NCBI RefSeq assembly: GCF_019823065.1
Contig: NZ_CP081966.1
Coordinates: 6,216,779-6,280,778, forward strand
Origin: Pseudomonas mosselii
GTDB taxonomy: Bacteria > Pseudomonadota > Gammaproteobacteria > Pseudomonadales > Pseudomonadaceae
Direction: 5' to 3'
DNA: 64,000 nt
Positions 47,464 to 60,946 of the stretch are shown here, in pieces. Numbering within the stretch: position 1 is the stretch's first letter; the number at the start of each line of letters is the position of its first letter. Below the pieces are notes generated by a model that was not told the origin of the DNA, made no database searches, and saw nothing but the letters and a program-made list of their open reading frames with translations. The position numbers and the translations under genes were made by a program.

Positions 47464-47883
47464 TTACTTGCCTTTGCGCAATTGCTGGACAGTACGCAGC
47501 TGAGCTGCAGCCTCGGCCAGACGTGCGGCAGCAGCGCCGTAGTCGAAGTCCGAGCCTTTAGTGTTCAGCGCGTTCTCGGCAGCCTTGAGGGCTTCCTGAG
47601 CCTGAGCTTCGTCCAGGTCGGCAGCGCGCTGCACGGTGTCGGCAAGAACCTTGACCATGTTCGGCTGCACTTCGAGGAAGCCACCGGAGATGTAGTACAC
47701 CTCTTGAGTGCCACCCTGCTTGGTCAGCGTGATCGGACCAGGCTTGAGATTGGTGATCAGCGGCGCGTGGCCTGGAGCGATACCCAGATCGCCCAGGTTG
47801 CCGTGCGCTACTACCATCTCGACCAGGCCGGAGAAGATCTCTCCTTCCGCGCTGACGATATCGCAATGGACTGTCATAGCCAT
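47464..47883 (-). CDS. atpC: ATP synthase epsilon subunit
   Basis: Regulatory/rotor subunit of F1. The 139-aa protein starts [24 protein letters not shown] and has the typical N-terminal beta-sandwich ([38 protein letters not shown]) followed by a C-terminal helical hairpin (about 85-139). Start at 47883 or 47877 (MTVH). It is last in atpIBEFHAGDC, 45 bp after atpD. Confidence 0.95.
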   Translation of the reverse strand: MAMTVHCDIVSAEGEIFSGLVEMVVAHGNLGDLGIAPGHAPLITNLKPGPITLTKQGGTQEVYYISGGFLEVQPNMVKVLADTVQRAADLDEAQAQEALKAAENALNTKGSDFDYGAAAARLAEAAAQLRTVQQLRKGK

Positions 47884-47927
47884 CTGCTTGCCTCAACCTG
47901 ATTAGCGCCCCTTGCGGGGCGCCGGGG

Positions 47928-49331
<1,404 letters not shown>

Positions 49332-50192
49332 TTAAACCGCGGCAGCGCCGCCGACGATTTCCGAGATCTCCTGGGTGATCGCAGCCTGACGCGCCTTGTT
49401 GTAGATCAACTGAAGCTCTTTGATCAAATCACCGGCGTTGTCTGTGGCGTTCTTCATGGCGATCATCCGGGCCGCTTGTTCAGCAGCGTTGTTCTCGACC
49501 ACCGCCTGGTAGACCTGCGACTCCACGTAACGCACCATCAAGCCGTCCAGCAGCTCTTTTGCGTCGGGTTCGTACAGGTAGTCCCAGTGGTGCTTGAGTT
49601 CCTGATCCGGGGTTGCCACCAACGGTACCAATTGCTCGACCGTCGGTTTTTGGGTCATGGTGTTGATGAACTTGTTCGAAACCACCGAGAGGCGATCGAT
49701 GCGGCCGTCCAGGTAGGCGTCCAGCATCACCTTAACGGAGCCGATCAGATCATTGATCGATGGCTCTTCGCCCAGGTGGCTGATCGCGGCTACGACGTTG
49801 CCGCCAAAGATGCGGAAGAAAGTCGCACCCTTGCTGCCGATCACGCACAGGTCGATTTCAACGCCCTGTTCGCGGTTTTCGTTCATGTCCTTGACCAGGG
49901 CCTTGAACAGGTTGGTGTTCAAGCCACCGCACAGACCACGGTCACTGCTCACCACGATATAACCGGCGCGCTTTACAGGGCGCTCGATCATGAACGGGTG
50001 GCGATATTCCGGGTTGGCGTTGGCCAGATGACCGATCACCTGGCGGATACGCTCCGCGTAAGGACGGCTAGCAGCCATGCGCATTTGTGCCTTGCGCATT
50101 TTGCTGACCGCCACTTTCTCCATGGCGCTGGTAATTTTTTGCGTGCTTTTGATGCTCGCAATCTTACTGCGAATCTCTTTTGCGCCTGCCAT
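49332..50192 (-). CDS. atpG: ATP synthase gamma subunit
   Basis: Central rotor shaft of F1. The 286-aa protein starts [20 protein letters not shown], the conserved gamma N-terminus (helical), includes [16 protein letters not shown], and ends in the long C-terminal helix ([27 protein letters not shown]). Located between atpA and atpD. Confidence 0.96.
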   Translation of the reverse strand: MAGAKEIRSKIASIKSTQKITSAMEKVAVSKMRKAQMRMAASRPYAERIRQVIGHLANANPEYRHPFMIERPVKRAGYIVVSSDRGLCGGLNTNLFKALVKDMNENREQGVEIDLCVIGSKGATFFRIFGGNVVAAISHLGEEPSINDLIGSVKVMLDAYLDGRIDRLSVVSNKFINTMTQKPTVEQLVPLVATPDQELKHHWDYLYEPDAKELLDGLMVRYVESQVYQAVVENNAAEQAARMIAMKNATDNAGDLIKELQLIYNKARQAAITQEISEIVGGAAAV

Positions 50193-50240
50193 GTATCACC
50201 TATCAGGTTAGCAAGCGGGGGCCGGAGCCCCCGCTGCGGC

Positions 50241-51785
50241 TTACCAGGTCTGGGTGGCCTTGAACTTCTCGATACCGGCTTTCATGCCAGCGTCGATTTC
50301 GTCGTTGAAGTCACCCTTCACGTTGATCTTCGCCATCAGTTCGGCGTGATCACGGTTGAAGTAGGCGATCAGAGCTTGCTCGAAGCTACCGACCTTGGCG
50401 ACTTCTACGTCGGTCAGGAAACCACGCTCAGCGGCGTACAGCGACAGGGCCATGTCTGCGATCGACATTGGCGCGTACTGCTTCTGCTTCATCAGCTCGG
50501 TAACGCGCTGACCATGCTCCAGCTGCTTGCGGGTAGCCTCGTCCAGGTCCGAAGCGAACTGGGCGAAAGCCGCCAGTTCACGGTACTGGGCCAGGGCGGT
50601 ACGGATACCACCGGACAGCTTCTTGATGATCTTGGTCTGGGCGGCACCACCAACTCGGGATACCGACACACCGGCGTTAACGGCAGGACGGATGCCTGCG
50701 TTGAACATGGCCGATTCCAGGAAGATCTGACCGTCGGTGATCGAGATCACGTTGGTCGGAACGAACGCGGAAACGTCGCCAGCCTGGGTTTCGATGATCG
50801 GCAGGGCGGTCAGCGAGCCAGTCTTGCCGGTTACGGCACCGTTGGTGAACTTCTCGACGTACTCTTCGGAAACGCGCGATGCACGCTCCAGCAGACGGGA
50901 GTGGAGATAGAACACGTCGCCTGGGTACGCTTCACGTCCTGGTGGACGGCGCAGCAGCAGGGAGATCTGACGGTAGGCAACGGCCTGCTTGGACAGGTCA
51001 TCGTAGACGATCAGCGCGTCTTCACCGCGGTCACGGAAGAACTCGCCCATGGTGCAGCCGGCGTACGGGGCCAGGAACTGCAGTGCGGCGGATTCCGAGG
51101 CGCTGGCAACGACCACGATGGTGTTGGCCAGGGCGCCAGCTTCTTCCAGCTTGCGAACGATGTTGGCAACGGTGGAACGCTTCTGGCCGACTGCAACATA
51201 AACACAGAAAATACCGGAGTCTTTCTGGTTGATGATGGCGTCGATGGCCATGGCGGTCTTGCCGATCTGACGGTCACCGATGATCAGCTCGCGCTGGCCA
51301 CGGCCGACAGGGATCATGGCGTCGACGGACTTGTAGCCAGTCTGTACAGGCTGGTCTACCGACTTACGCCAGATCACGCCTGGAGCTACTTTCTCGACCG
51401 CGTCGGTCTGGGTGTTGCCCAGAGGACCTTTGCCGTCGATCGGGTTACCCAGTGCGTCGACGACGCGACCCAGCAGTTCCTTACCAACCGGAACTTCCAG
51501 GATGCGGCCGGTGCACTTGGCGCTCATGCCTTCGGCGAGGGTGTCATAGGCACCCAGGACCACTGCACCTACGGAGTCTTGCTCCAGGTTCAGGGCCATG
51601 CCGAATACGCTGCCCGGGAACTCGATCATTTCGCCGTACATGACGTCGGCCAGACCGTGGATCCGCACGATGCCGTCGGAAACCGAAACGACGGTACCTT
51701 CGTTACGGGCTTGGGAGCCAACATCGAGGTTGTCGATGCGGCCCTTGATGATTTCACTAATTTCGGAAGGATTGAGTTGCTGCAT
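50241..51785 (-). CDS. atpA: ATP synthase alpha subunit
   Basis: Regulatory nucleotide-binding subunit of F1. The 514-aa protein has [17 protein letters not shown] at its start, Walker [22 protein letters not shown], and the signature [21 protein letters not shown]. Length is canonical. Position between atpH and atpG is as in all gamma-proteobacteria. Confidence 0.96.
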   Translation of the reverse strand: MQQLNPSEISEIIKGRIDNLDVGSQARNEGTVVSVSDGIVRIHGLADVMYGEMIEFPGSVFGMALNLEQDSVGAVVLGAYDTLAEGMSAKCTGRILEVPVGKELLGRVVDALGNPIDGKGPLGNTQTDAVEKVAPGVIWRKSVDQPVQTGYKSVDAMIPVGRGQRELIIGDRQIGKTAMAIDAIINQKDSGIFCVYVAVGQKRSTVANIVRKLEEAGALANTIVVVASASESAALQFLAPYAGCTMGEFFRDRGEDALIVYDDLSKQAVAYRQISLLLRRPPGREAYPGDVFYLHSRLLERASRVSEEYVEKFTNGAVTGKTGSLTALPIIETQAGDVSAFVPTNVISITDGQIFLESAMFNAGIRPAVNAGVSVSRVGGAAQTKIIKKLSGGIRTALAQYRELAAFAQFASDLDEATRKQLEHGQRVTELMKQKQYAPMSIADMALSLYAAERGFLTDVEVAKVGSFEQALIAYFNRDHAELMAKINVKGDFNDEIDAGMKAGIEKFKATQTW

Positions 51786-51806
51786 TGCTCTGCTGCCCCT
51801 TCAAAC

Positions 51807-52343
51807 TCAAGATTTCAAGGCTTCGGCCAGTTTCGCGATCTTGCCGCGAACCGAACCGTCGATTACCAGGTCGCCAGCGCGGATGACGACGCCGCCGATC
51901 AGGCTGGCATCCTCCGACGCGTGCAGGCGCACTTCCTGGCCTAACCGTGCACTGAGAACCTTGGCGAGTTTGTCTTGCTGTTCTTGGTTCAACGCAAAAG
52001 CACTGGTGACTTCCACGTCCACGGATTTCTCTTGCTCGGCCTTGTACAGGTCGAACAGAGTCGAAATCTCCGGCAGAAGCAGGAGACGTTCGTTTTCCGC
52101 GGCAACATGAATGAAATTCTGTGCCTTGGCGTCAAACTTGTCACCGCACACTTCAATGAATGCGGCGGCCTTTTCTGCGCTAGTCAGTTGCGGGGCCTTG
52201 AGCAGGCGCTGCATGGTGTCGTCTTGCGACACCGCAGCAGCCAGGCCGAGCATGGCTGACCAATTGGCCAGTTGCTGATGGGCCTGGGCATGCTCGAAGG
52301 CAGCCTTAGCGTAAGGTCGGGCCAACGTGGTCAGTTCTGCCAT
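51807..52343 (-). CDS. atpH: ATP synthase delta subunit
   Basis: Stator subunit linking F1 to the b dimer. The 178-aa protein starts [23 protein letters not shown], the usual delta N-terminal helix bundle, and ends with [35 protein letters not shown], the delta signature. Between atpF and atpA. Confidence 0.95.
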   Translation of the reverse strand: MAELTTLARPYAKAAFEHAQAHQQLANWSAMLGLAAAVSQDDTMQRLLKAPQLTSAEKAAAFIEVCGDKFDAKAQNFIHVAAENERLLLLPEISTLFDLYKAEQEKSVDVEVTSAFALNQEQQDKLAKVLSARLGQEVRLHASEDASLIGGVVIRAGDLVIDGSVRGKIAKLAEALKS

Positions 52344-52355
52344 GATCGCCCTCGC

Positions 52356-52826
52356 TTAAATTTCAGCGGCCAGTTTGTTAACCAGCTCCGCATGCGCGTT
52401 TTGATCGATTGTGGCGCCAAGGATCTTTTCAGCACCGCCAACGGCCAGGGCACCCACTTGGGCACGCAGGGCGTCTTTGACGCTGTTCAGTTCCTGTTCG
52501 ATCTCGGCTTGAGCCTGAGCCTTCACACGGTCAGCTTCGACGCGAGCCTGTTCACGGGCTTCCTCGACAAGCTGAGCAGCGCGTTTCTTGCTTTGCTCAA
52601 TGATTTCGGCTGCCTGTGCCTTCGCTTCACGCAGTTGCTGACCCGCTTTCTCTTGGGCCAGCTCCAGGTCGCGAGCTGCGCGGTTGGCAGCGTCCAAGCC
52701 GTCGGCAATCTTCTTTTGGCGCTCTTGCAGGGCAGTGATGACCGGAGGCCATACGTACTTCATGCAGAAGAGTACAAAAATCAGAAAAGCAACGGATTGG
52801 CCAATCAGGGTTGCATTAATGTTCAC
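52356..52826 (-). CDS. atpF: ATP synthase subunit b
   Basis: Peripheral-stalk subunit of FO. The 156-aa protein has one N-terminal transmembrane helix (about 5-25, [27 protein letters not shown]) and a long charged coiled coil rich in Ala, Lys and Glu. Between atpE and atpH. Confidence 0.95.
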   Translation of the reverse strand: MNINATLIGQSVAFLIFVLFCMKYVWPPVITALQERQKKIADGLDAANRAARDLELAQEKAGQQLREAKAQAAEIIEQSKKRAAQLVEEAREQARVEADRVKAQAQAEIEQELNSVKDALRAQVGALAVGGAEKILGATIDQNAHAELVNKLAAEI

Positions 52827-52883
52827 GCCAACACCTCGCTCGGTCTTTGTCCATCACACCAATCAACTCGTAGGAACGAGTGA

Positions 52884-53156
<273 letters not shown>

Positions 53157-53285
53157 TTACGTCGTATTGGTTAGGTTTTTAGTTTGAAGCGGTAAAACAA
53201 ATCGTTTGGTACAGCATGCCCTTGCGGACTTTTTAAGCCCTCCCCCCAAACGGGCGGGGAAGGCTATCAGACACGCCAGGCGGTC

Positions 53286-54579
<1,294 letters not shown>

Positions 54580-54728
54580 CACAACTGCTCCTCGAAAGTC
54601 GACCGCCTAGTCAGCAATGACTTGGCATAATTTGTGCCGACAAAATGCGCGCAGAGTATAGGGGTGGATTAACCCCTATTCAACTCTTCGGTAGTGATTT
54701 CCGACTGCGCGCTACAACAGGAATTGTT

Positions 54729-55601
54729 TCAGCGGATGTGAGCAAGCACGCCTTGCAACTCGTCAAGGGAGTTGTAGCGAATAACCAACTGGCCTTTGCC
54801 CTTGTTGCCGTGGCGAATTTGTACCGCCGAGCCCAGGCGCTCTGCCAGACGCTGTTCAAGACGGGCGATATCCGGATCAGGTTTGCTGGCCTCGACCGGC
54901 TCAGGTTTGCCATTGAGCCACTGACGCACCAGTGCCTCGGTCTGGCGCACGGTGAGCCCGCGTGCGACAACATGACGCGCCCCTTCTTCCTGACGATCCT
55001 CCTCGAGGCCGAGCAAGGCGCGGGCGTGGCCCATCTCCAGGTCGCCGTGGGCGAGCATGGTCTTGATGGCCTCGGGCAGCGAGATCAGGCGCAGCAGGTT
55101 GGCCACGGTCACCCGCGACTTGCCGACGGCATCGGCCACCTGCTGCTGGGTCAGCTCGAACTCCTGCTGCAGGCGCTGCAGGGCCAGGGCTTCCTCCAGC
55201 GGGTTGAGGTCCTCGCGCTGGATGTTCTCGATCAGCGCCATGGCGATGGCGGCTTCGTCGGGCACTTCGCGGACCATGGCCGGCACGGTGTCCAGGCCGG
55301 CCTGCTGGGTGGCGCGCCAGCGGCGCTCACCGGCGATGATCTCGTAGCGGTTGTCGCCGATCGGGCGCACCACGATCGGTTGCATGACGCCGTGGGTGCG
55401 GATCGAGTGCGCCAGTTCCTCCAGCGCCTCGGGATCCATGTCGCGGCGCGGCTGGTACTTGCCGCGCTGGATCAGCTCGACCGGCAGCTGTTGCAGTTCA
55501 TTCTGGTCGATCTTCACTGCCTGCGCTTCGAGCGCGCTGACGGAAGGACCACTGAGCAGTGCATCCAACCCACGTCCGAGACCGCGTTTCTTGATGGCCA
55601 T
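54729..55601 (-). CDS. parB: chromosome-partitioning protein ParB
   Basis: CTP-dependent DNA clamp that loads at parS and spreads. The 290-aa protein starts MAIKKRGLGRGLDALLSG, has the CTPase boxes with QPIVVRPIGDNRYEIIAGERRWRATQ (about 77-102) and DEAAIAMALIENIQREDLNPLEEA, then the HTH (LTQQQVADAVGKSRVTVANLLRL, about 150-172). It follows parA by 9 bp. Confidence 0.96.
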   Translation of the reverse strand: MAIKKRGLGRGLDALLSGPSVSALEAQAVKIDQNELQQLPVELIQRGKYQPRRDMDPEALEELAHSIRTHGVMQPIVVRPIGDNRYEIIAGERRWRATQQAGLDTVPAMVREVPDEAAIAMALIENIQREDLNPLEEALALQRLQQEFELTQQQVADAVGKSRVTVANLLRLISLPEAIKTMLAHGDLEMGHARALLGLEEDRQEEGARHVVARGLTVRQTEALVRQWLNGKPEPVEASKPDPDIARLEQRLAERLGSAVQIRHGNKGKGQLVIRYNSLDELQGVLAHIR

Positions 55602-55610
55602 GCGGATTCC

Positions 55611-56402
55611 TTAAGTTGTTTGTGCAGTGCGTGATGGACGGCGCTGACGGCGGACCAGTTCCCCGGCCAGCGCCAGATAGGCGAGCGCGCCGCGGGATTG
55701 CTTGTCGTAGGCCAAGGCCGGCATGCCGAAGCTCGGCGCCTCGGCCAGGCGGATGTTGCGTGGAATCACCGTGTCGTACAGCTGATCGCCGAAGTGCTCC
55801 TTGAGCTGCGCCGAAACATCGTTGTTCAGGCTTAGGCGCGGATCGTACATGGTCCGCAGCAGGCCTTCGATCTTCAGCTCCGGGTTCAGCCGGGCGGCGA
55901 TGCGCTTGATGTTATCCACAAGGTCGCTGAGACCTTCCAGCGCGTAGTACTCGCACTGCATGGGGATGATCACGCCATCGGAGGCGACCAGGGCGTTGAG
56001 CGTCAGCATCGACAGCGACGGCGGGCAGTCGATGAGGATGTAGTCGTAGTTCTCGCGGATCGGCGCCAGCGCGTTGCGCAGGCGGCTCTCCTTCATCTGC
56101 ATCTCGAGCAGCACGACTTCCGCGGCGGTGAGGTCGCGGTTGGCCGGCAGCAACTGGAAGTTGCCGTGCTCGGAATAGTGCATGGCCTGGGCCAGGTCGC
56201 ATTCCCCGATCAGCAGGTCGTACACCGAGTGCTCGAGCTCGTGTTTATCCACACCGCTGCCCATGGTGGCGTTGCCCTGTGGATCGAGGTCGATCAGCAG
56301 CACGCGACGCTTGGTCGCGGCCAGCGATGCGGCGAGATTGATGCAGGTGGTGGTCTTGCCCACACCACCCTTCTGGTTCGCGATTGCGAATACCTTAGCC
56401 AT
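55611..56402 (-). CDS. parA: chromosome-partitioning ATPase ParA (Soj)
   Basis: ATPase that moves ParB-parS complexes. The 263-aa protein starts MAKVFAIANQKGGVGKTTT with the deviant Walker A (KGGVGKT), and has LLIDLDPQGNATMG and DYILIDCPPSLSMLTLNAL. In-gene DnaA-box matches lie at 55912 and 56245. It is 18 bp after rsmG; the order mnmG-rsmG-parA-parB is the conserved oriC-side operon. Confidence 0.96.
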   Translation of the reverse strand: MAKVFAIANQKGGVGKTTTCINLAASLAATKRRVLLIDLDPQGNATMGSGVDKHELEHSVYDLLIGECDLAQAMHYSEHGNFQLLPANRDLTAAEVVLLEMQMKESRLRNALAPIRENYDYILIDCPPSLSMLTLNALVASDGVIIPMQCEYYALEGLSDLVDNIKRIAARLNPELKIEGLLRTMYDPRLSLNNDVSAQLKEHFGDQLYDTVIPRNIRLAEAPSFGMPALAYDKQSRGALAYLALAGELVRRQRRPSRTAQTT

Positions 56403-56420
56403 TGTTGCGTGTGTTCCCAG

Positions 56421-57071
56421 TCATGCCTTGCGGCGCAGTATCAGCAGATGGCGCTGGCCCTGGCAACCTGGAACGGTCAGGGCCTGCTCGCTTTCCACTG
56501 TGAAGTCTGCGGGCAATGCTACCAGTTCGTCGGCAGGATGCAGCCCCTTCATTGCAAGCCATTGCGTGCGGGCGTCACCCAGGTGGCGGGTCCAGTTGGT
56601 GAAATTCTCCATGCTGCTGAAGGCCCGGGAAATGATCCCGCAGAACGGCTGCTCGGGCTGGACCTCTTCCACCCGGCTGTGGATAACCGAGAGGTTGTCC
56701 AGTTTCAGTTCCATCTTCACCTGGGTCAGGAAGCGGGTCTTCTTGCCGTTGCTGTCCAGCACCGTTACCTGCTTGTGCGGATGCAGGATGGCCAGCGGAA
56801 TGCCCGGCATGCCGCCGCCGCTGCCGACATCCAGCCAGCGCTGGGTGTCATTGTGGATAAACGGCATGACGCTCAGGCTGTCGAGCAGGTGGCGCGAGAC
56901 CATCTCGTCCGGGTCGCGCACGGCGGTCAGGTTGTAGGCCTTGTTCCATTTGATCAACAGGGCCAGGTAGCCCAGCAGCGACTCGTGCTGCTGCGCGCTC
57001 AGCTCGACACCGAGCTGGCGCGCACCTGTGGACAACTCTTCGGCGTGTTGCGGGGTGACCAGGGAACTCAA
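56421..57071 (-). CDS. rsmG: 16S rRNA m7G527 methyltransferase
   Basis: Methylates G527 of 16S rRNA using SAM. The 216-aa protein has the SAM motif [18 protein letters not shown] (about 79-96), [20 protein letters not shown], and the substrate region [10 protein letters not shown] (as [13 protein letters not shown]). Old name gidB. It overlaps the mnmG stop by 4 bp. Two exact DnaA-box copies lie inside it (56678, 56852). Confidence 0.95.
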   Translation of the reverse strand: MSSLVTPQHAEELSTGARQLGVELSAQQHESLLGYLALLIKWNKAYNLTAVRDPDEMVSRHLLDSLSVMPFIHNDTQRWLDVGSGGGMPGIPLAILHPHKQVTVLDSNGKKTRFLTQVKMELKLDNLSVIHSRVEEVQPEQPFCGIISRAFSSMENFTNWTRHLGDARTQWLAMKGLHPADELVALPADFTVESEQALTVPGCQGQRHLLILRRKA

Positions 57072-58963
57072 GCGCTTTGCTCCAATTCGCGGCCTGCGCC
57101 GCGTTTTTTCAAGTGAATCAGCAACAGGGAAATCGCCGCCGGGGTGACGCCCGGAATGCGCGACGCCTGGCCCAGGGTCTGCGGGCGAGTCTGCCCGAGC
57201 TTGCCCTGGATTTCCTTGGACAGGCCGGAAATCGTGGTGTAGTCGATATCCACAGGCAAGCGCGTGTCTTCGCTGGCGCGCAGACGGGCGATCTCTTCCT
57301 GTTGGCGGTCGATGTAGCCGGCGTACTTGGTCTTGATCTCGACCTGTTCGGCGACCTGTGGATCGATCACTTCACCGCCGGTCGCCTCGATCAAGCCAGC
57401 GTAGTCGACTTCCGGACGGGCGAGCAGGTTGAGCAGGCTGTATTCGTGGGCCAGCGGCGTGCCGAACTTATCCACAATGGCCTGGCCCTGCGGCGTGCCC
57501 GGGCGGACCCAGGTGCTCTTCAGGCGTTGTTCCTCGCGCTCGATGCCTTCGCGCTTGGCGCAGAACGCGGCCCAGCGCTGGTCGTCGACCAGGCCCAGCT
57601 CGCGGCCCTTCTCGGTCAGCCGCAGGTCTGCGTTGTCTTCGCGCAGGATCAGCCGGTATTCGGCGCGCGAGGTGAACATGCGGTACGGCTCCTGGGTCCC
57701 CAGGGTGATCAGGTCGTCGACCAGCACACCGATGTAGGCTTCGTCGCGGCGCGGGCACCAGCTTTCACGGCCCTGGGCACGCAGCGCGGCGTTGGTCCCG
57801 GCCAGCAGGCCCTGGGCGCCGGCCTCTTCGTAACCGGTGGTGCCATTGATCTGGCCGGCGAAGAACAGGCCGCCGATGACCTTGGTCTCGAGGCTGTACT
57901 TCAGGTCGCGCGGGTCGAAGTAGTCGTACTCGATGGCATAGCCCGGGCGGACGATGTGGGCGTTTTCCATGCCGCGGATCGAGCGAACGATGTCCAGCTG
58001 CACGTCGAACGGCAGCGAGGTGGAAATACCGTTGGGATACAGCTCGTGGGTGGTCAGGCCTTCCGGCTCGATGAACACCTGGTGGCTTTCCTTGTCGGCG
58101 AAGCGATGGATCTTGTCCTCGATCGACGGGCAGTAGCGCGGGCCGATGCCTTCGATCACGCCGGAGTACATCGGCGAACGGTCGAGGTTCGAGGCGATGA
58201 TCTCGTGGGTACGGGCATTGGTGTGGGTAATCCAGCAACTGACCTGGCGCGGATGCATGTCGGCATTGCCCATGAACGACATTACCGGGATCGGCGTGTC
58301 GCCCGGCTGCTCGGTCATCACCGAGAAGTCCACTGAACGGCCATCGATGCGCGGTGGTGTGCCGGTCTTCAGGCGACCGACGCGCAGCGGCAGTTCACGC
58401 ATGCGCTGGGCCAGGGCGTTGGCGGGCGGATCACCGGCACGGCCACCGGAGTAGTTCTGCAGACCGATGTGGATAAGTCCGCCGAGGAAGGTGCCGCTGG
58501 TCAGGACCACGGAGTCGGCGAAAAAGCGCAGACCCATTTGCGTGACCACGCCCTTGACCTGGTCCTGCTCGACGATCAGGTCATCGCACGACTGCTGGAA
58601 TGTCCACAGGTTCGGCTGGTTTTCCAGGATTTCGCGCACCACCGCCTTGTAGATGGCGCGGTCGGCCTGCGCACGGGTGGCGCGCACGGCCGGCCCCTTG
58701 CGGTTGTTCAGGATGCGGAACTGGATGCCGCTCTTGTCGGTGGCCAACGCCATGGCGCCGCCGAGCGCATCGATTTCCTTGACCAGGTGGCTCTTGCCGA
58801 TGCCGCCGATGGCCGGGTTGCAACTCATGTGACCGAGGGTTTCCACGTTGTGGGTCAGCAGCAGGGTTTTCACACCCATGCGTGCGGACGCAAGCGCAGC
58901 CTCGGTACCGGCATGGCCGCCGCCGATGACGATCACTTCAAAACGGGAAGGGAAATCCACCAC
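57068..58963 (-). CDS. mnmG: tRNA uridine 5-carboxymethylaminomethyl modification enzyme MnmG
   Basis: FAD enzyme that with MnmE modifies wobble U34 of several tRNAs. The 631-aa protein starts with GTG 58963 ([29 protein letters not shown]), has [22 protein letters not shown], and [22 protein letters not shown]. Old name gidA. It heads the mnmG-rsmG-parA-parB operon. Its upstream gap (58964-59488) holds a DnaA-box cluster. Confidence 0.96.
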   Translation of the reverse strand: MVDFPSRFEVIVIGGGHAGTEAALASARMGVKTLLLTHNVETLGHMSCNPAIGGIGKSHLVKEIDALGGAMALATDKSGIQFRILNNRKGPAVRATRAQADRAIYKAVVREILENQPNLWTFQQSCDDLIVEQDQVKGVVTQMGLRFFADSVVLTSGTFLGGLIHIGLQNYSGGRAGDPPANALAQRMRELPLRVGRLKTGTPPRIDGRSVDFSVMTEQPGDTPIPVMSFMGNADMHPRQVSCWITHTNARTHEIIASNLDRSPMYSGVIEGIGPRYCPSIEDKIHRFADKESHQVFIEPEGLTTHELYPNGISTSLPFDVQLDIVRSIRGMENAHIVRPGYAIEYDYFDPRDLKYSLETKVIGGLFFAGQINGTTGYEEAGAQGLLAGTNAALRAQGRESWCPRRDEAYIGVLVDDLITLGTQEPYRMFTSRAEYRLILREDNADLRLTEKGRELGLVDDQRWAAFCAKREGIEREEQRLKSTWVRPGTPQGQAIVDKFGTPLAHEYSLLNLLARPEVDYAGLIEATGGEVIDPQVAEQVEIKTKYAGYIDRQQEEIARLRASEDTRLPVDIDYTTISGLSKEIQGKLGQTRPQTLGQASRIPGVTPAAISLLLIHLKKRGAGRELEQSA

Positions 58964-59488
58964 GCACCTCGTGCCTGTTTTTGCGAATAGAGAAGGTAAG
59001 CGGACAAGTATAGGGACTTACCGCCCTTCAAAGAAACCTTCTGAGCAAAAAATGAGCAGGCTGTGGATGAGTGGCAGGTAAAAGAAAACAAGTAGGAAAA
59101 ATTTAAAAAAGCTTTGTTTTTATGTTTATGTTTAGGCACCTATCCACATGTGGATAAGTTACCTAAGCCCTTTCACTGTGTGGCTTTGCCGGAATCATAA
59201 CCCTGTGGTGTAGTAGGCTTGGGGGTTCTGGATAACGGCGTGTAACCTGTGGATTAAAGTGTCGATTACCCACAGGCGGGTTTGTCCTCAGAAAAAAAGG
59301 CCAGTTATCAACGGAGCTGATGGCGAGTTTTCCACAGAGCTCCTGGGCCTGAAATCTCATCTGTGGATGACGGCTTGGGCGGCGGGCCTACAGATACCGC
59401 AGACCAAGCCGGCTCTCGCCCTACCCGGATCACAGGCAAAAAAAAGCCGCTCCAGACAGAAGCGGCCTTGTTATCGAAGGGCTGTGGA
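58964..59488. promoter_or_regulatory. AT-rich DnaA-box cluster between mnmE and mnmG
   Basis: This 525-bp non-coding stretch holds DnaA-box-like sites at 59062-59070, 59140-59148, 59149-59157 (exact), 59227-59235, 59248-59256, 59266-59274, 59305-59313 and 59362-59370. Two of them abut head to head, forming the palindrome TATCCACATGTGGATA (59141-59156). An AT-rich tract (59079-59135) lies beside them. The mnmG promoter must also be here. No gene is visible. Confidence 0.7.
59438..59469 (-). terminator. Rho-independent terminator of mnmE
   Basis: On the minus strand AGCGGC/GCCGCT arms (59446-59451 and 59461-59466) form a hairpin followed by eight T (complement of A 59438-59445), 20 bp past the mnmE stop. 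Confidence 0.8.
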
Positions 59489-60859
59489 CTATTTGCCGAT
59501 GCAGAAGCTCGAGAAAATCCTGCCAAGCAGGTCGTCCGAACTGAACGCCCCGGTGATTTCACCCAACGCTTGCTGTGCCTGGCGCAGATCCTCTGCCAGC
59601 AGCTCTCCGGCGCCAGCCAGGGTCAGTTGTGCCCGACCATGCTCCAGGTGCTCGCTGGCCTGGCGCAGCGCTTCCAGGTGTCGGCGACGGGCGCTGAAGC
59701 TGCTCTCCGCGGTCTGTTCATACCCCATGCAGGCCTTGAGGTGGTCACGCAGCAGATCCAGCCCCATGTCGTCTTCGCGGGCACTCAGGGTAATGGTTAC
59801 GTGGCCATCGTCACTCTGCTCCATGCCGACATGCTCACCGCTCAAGTCGGCCTTGTTACGGATGAGCGTGACTTTTGCCACATCTGGCCGTTGGTCCAGG
59901 AACTCCGGCCACAGCGCAAAGGGGTCACTGGCTTCCGGCGCGGTCGAGTCGACGACCAGCAGCACCCGGTCAGCCTCGCCGATGGCCTTGAGCGCCCTTT
60001 CCACCCCGATCTTTTCCACATGGTCATCGGTATCGCGCAGACCGGCGGTGTCGACCACATGCAGCGGCATGCCATCGATGTGGATATGTTCGCGCAGAAT
60101 ATCCCGGGTGGTGCCGGCGATATCGGTGACGATCGCCGCCTCGCGTCCGGCCAGCTGGTTGAGCAGGCTAGATTTGCCGGCGTTCGGCCGGCCGGCGATG
60201 ACCACCGTCATGCCGTCGCGCAACAGGGCACCCTGCCCGGCTTCACGCTGCACTGTGGACAACTCGTTGCGCACATCATCGAGCATGCGCAGCACATGGC
60301 CGTCGGCGAGAAAGTCGATTTCTTCCTCAGGGAAGTCGATCGCCGCCTCGACGTAGATGCGCAAGGCAATCAGCGCCTCGGTCAGCCCATGCACGCGCTT
60401 GGAGAAAGCCCCCTGCAACGAGCGCAGGGCATTACGGGCAGCTTGCGTGGAGCTGGCTTCGATCAGGTCAGCGATGGCTTCGGCCTGGGCCAGGTCGAGC
60501 TTGTCGTTGAGAAACGCACGCTCGCTGAACTCGCCCGGGCGTGCCAACCGGCAGCCCAACTGCAGGCAGCGCTGCAGCAGCATGTCCATGACCACCGGTC
60601 CCCCGTGGCCCTGCAGCTCGAGCACATCTTCGCCGGTGAACGAGTTCGGCCCGGGGAAGAACAGCGCGATGCCTTCATCCAGGACCAAACCATCGGCATC
60701 GCGGAACGGGCCATAGTGGGCATGGCGCGGGGTCAGCGTGCGGCCGGTAATGGCCTGCCCGGCCTGGCTGGCCAACGGCCCGGACAAACGGACAATGCCG
60801 ACCCCGCCGCGGCCTTGGGCGGTGGCGATGGCAGCGATGGTTTCACGCACAGTGTTCAT
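59489..60859 (-). CDS. mnmE: tRNA modification GTPase MnmE (TrmE)
   Basis: GTPase partner of MnmG. The 456-aa protein has the N-terminal tetrahydrofolate-binding domain ([20 protein letters not shown]...GHYGPF-like [12 protein letters not shown]), then a G domain with [16 protein letters not shown] (about 222-237), DTAGLRDT (G3) and NKADLSG (G4). The catalytic-metal cysteine is in the C-terminal FCIGK (residues 452-456). Terminator of the yidC operon lies just upstream. Confidence 0.95.
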   Translation of the reverse strand: MNTVRETIAAIATAQGRGGVGIVRLSGPLASQAGQAITGRTLTPRHAHYGPFRDADGLVLDEGIALFFPGPNSFTGEDVLELQGHGGPVVMDMLLQRCLQLGCRLARPGEFSERAFLNDKLDLAQAEAIADLIEASSTQAARNALRSLQGAFSKRVHGLTEALIALRIYVEAAIDFPEEEIDFLADGHVLRMLDDVRNELSTVQREAGQGALLRDGMTVVIAGRPNAGKSSLLNQLAGREAAIVTDIAGTTRDILREHIHIDGMPLHVVDTAGLRDTDDHVEKIGVERALKAIGEADRVLLVVDSTAPEASDPFALWPEFLDQRPDVAKVTLIRNKADLSGEHVGMEQSDDGHVTITLSAREDDMGLDLLRDHLKACMGYEQTAESSFSARRRHLEALRQASEHLEHGRAQLTLAGAGELLAEDLRQAQQALGEITGAFSSDDLLGRIFSSFCIGK

Positions 60860-60894
60860 GCTCGAAAGCCTCTACAACGAATTCGTCAGATAGC

Positions 60895-60921
60895 AAAAAC
60901 GCCCCACTAGGGGGCGTTTTT
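60895..60921. terminator. bidirectional terminator between mnmE and yidC
   Basis: AAAAACGCCCC and GGGGCGTTTTT form an 11-bp stem around ACTAG (60906-60910). On the minus strand it follows the yidC stop by about 25 bp and ends in T. Confidence 0.88.
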
Positions 60922-60946
60922 ATTCACAGGCAAACAGGCTTGCCCG

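Noticed and set aside
49476..51944. 822-codon open frame opposite atpG and atpA
   Set aside because: Antisense shadow of conserved ATP synthase genes; no ribosome-binding site or domain.
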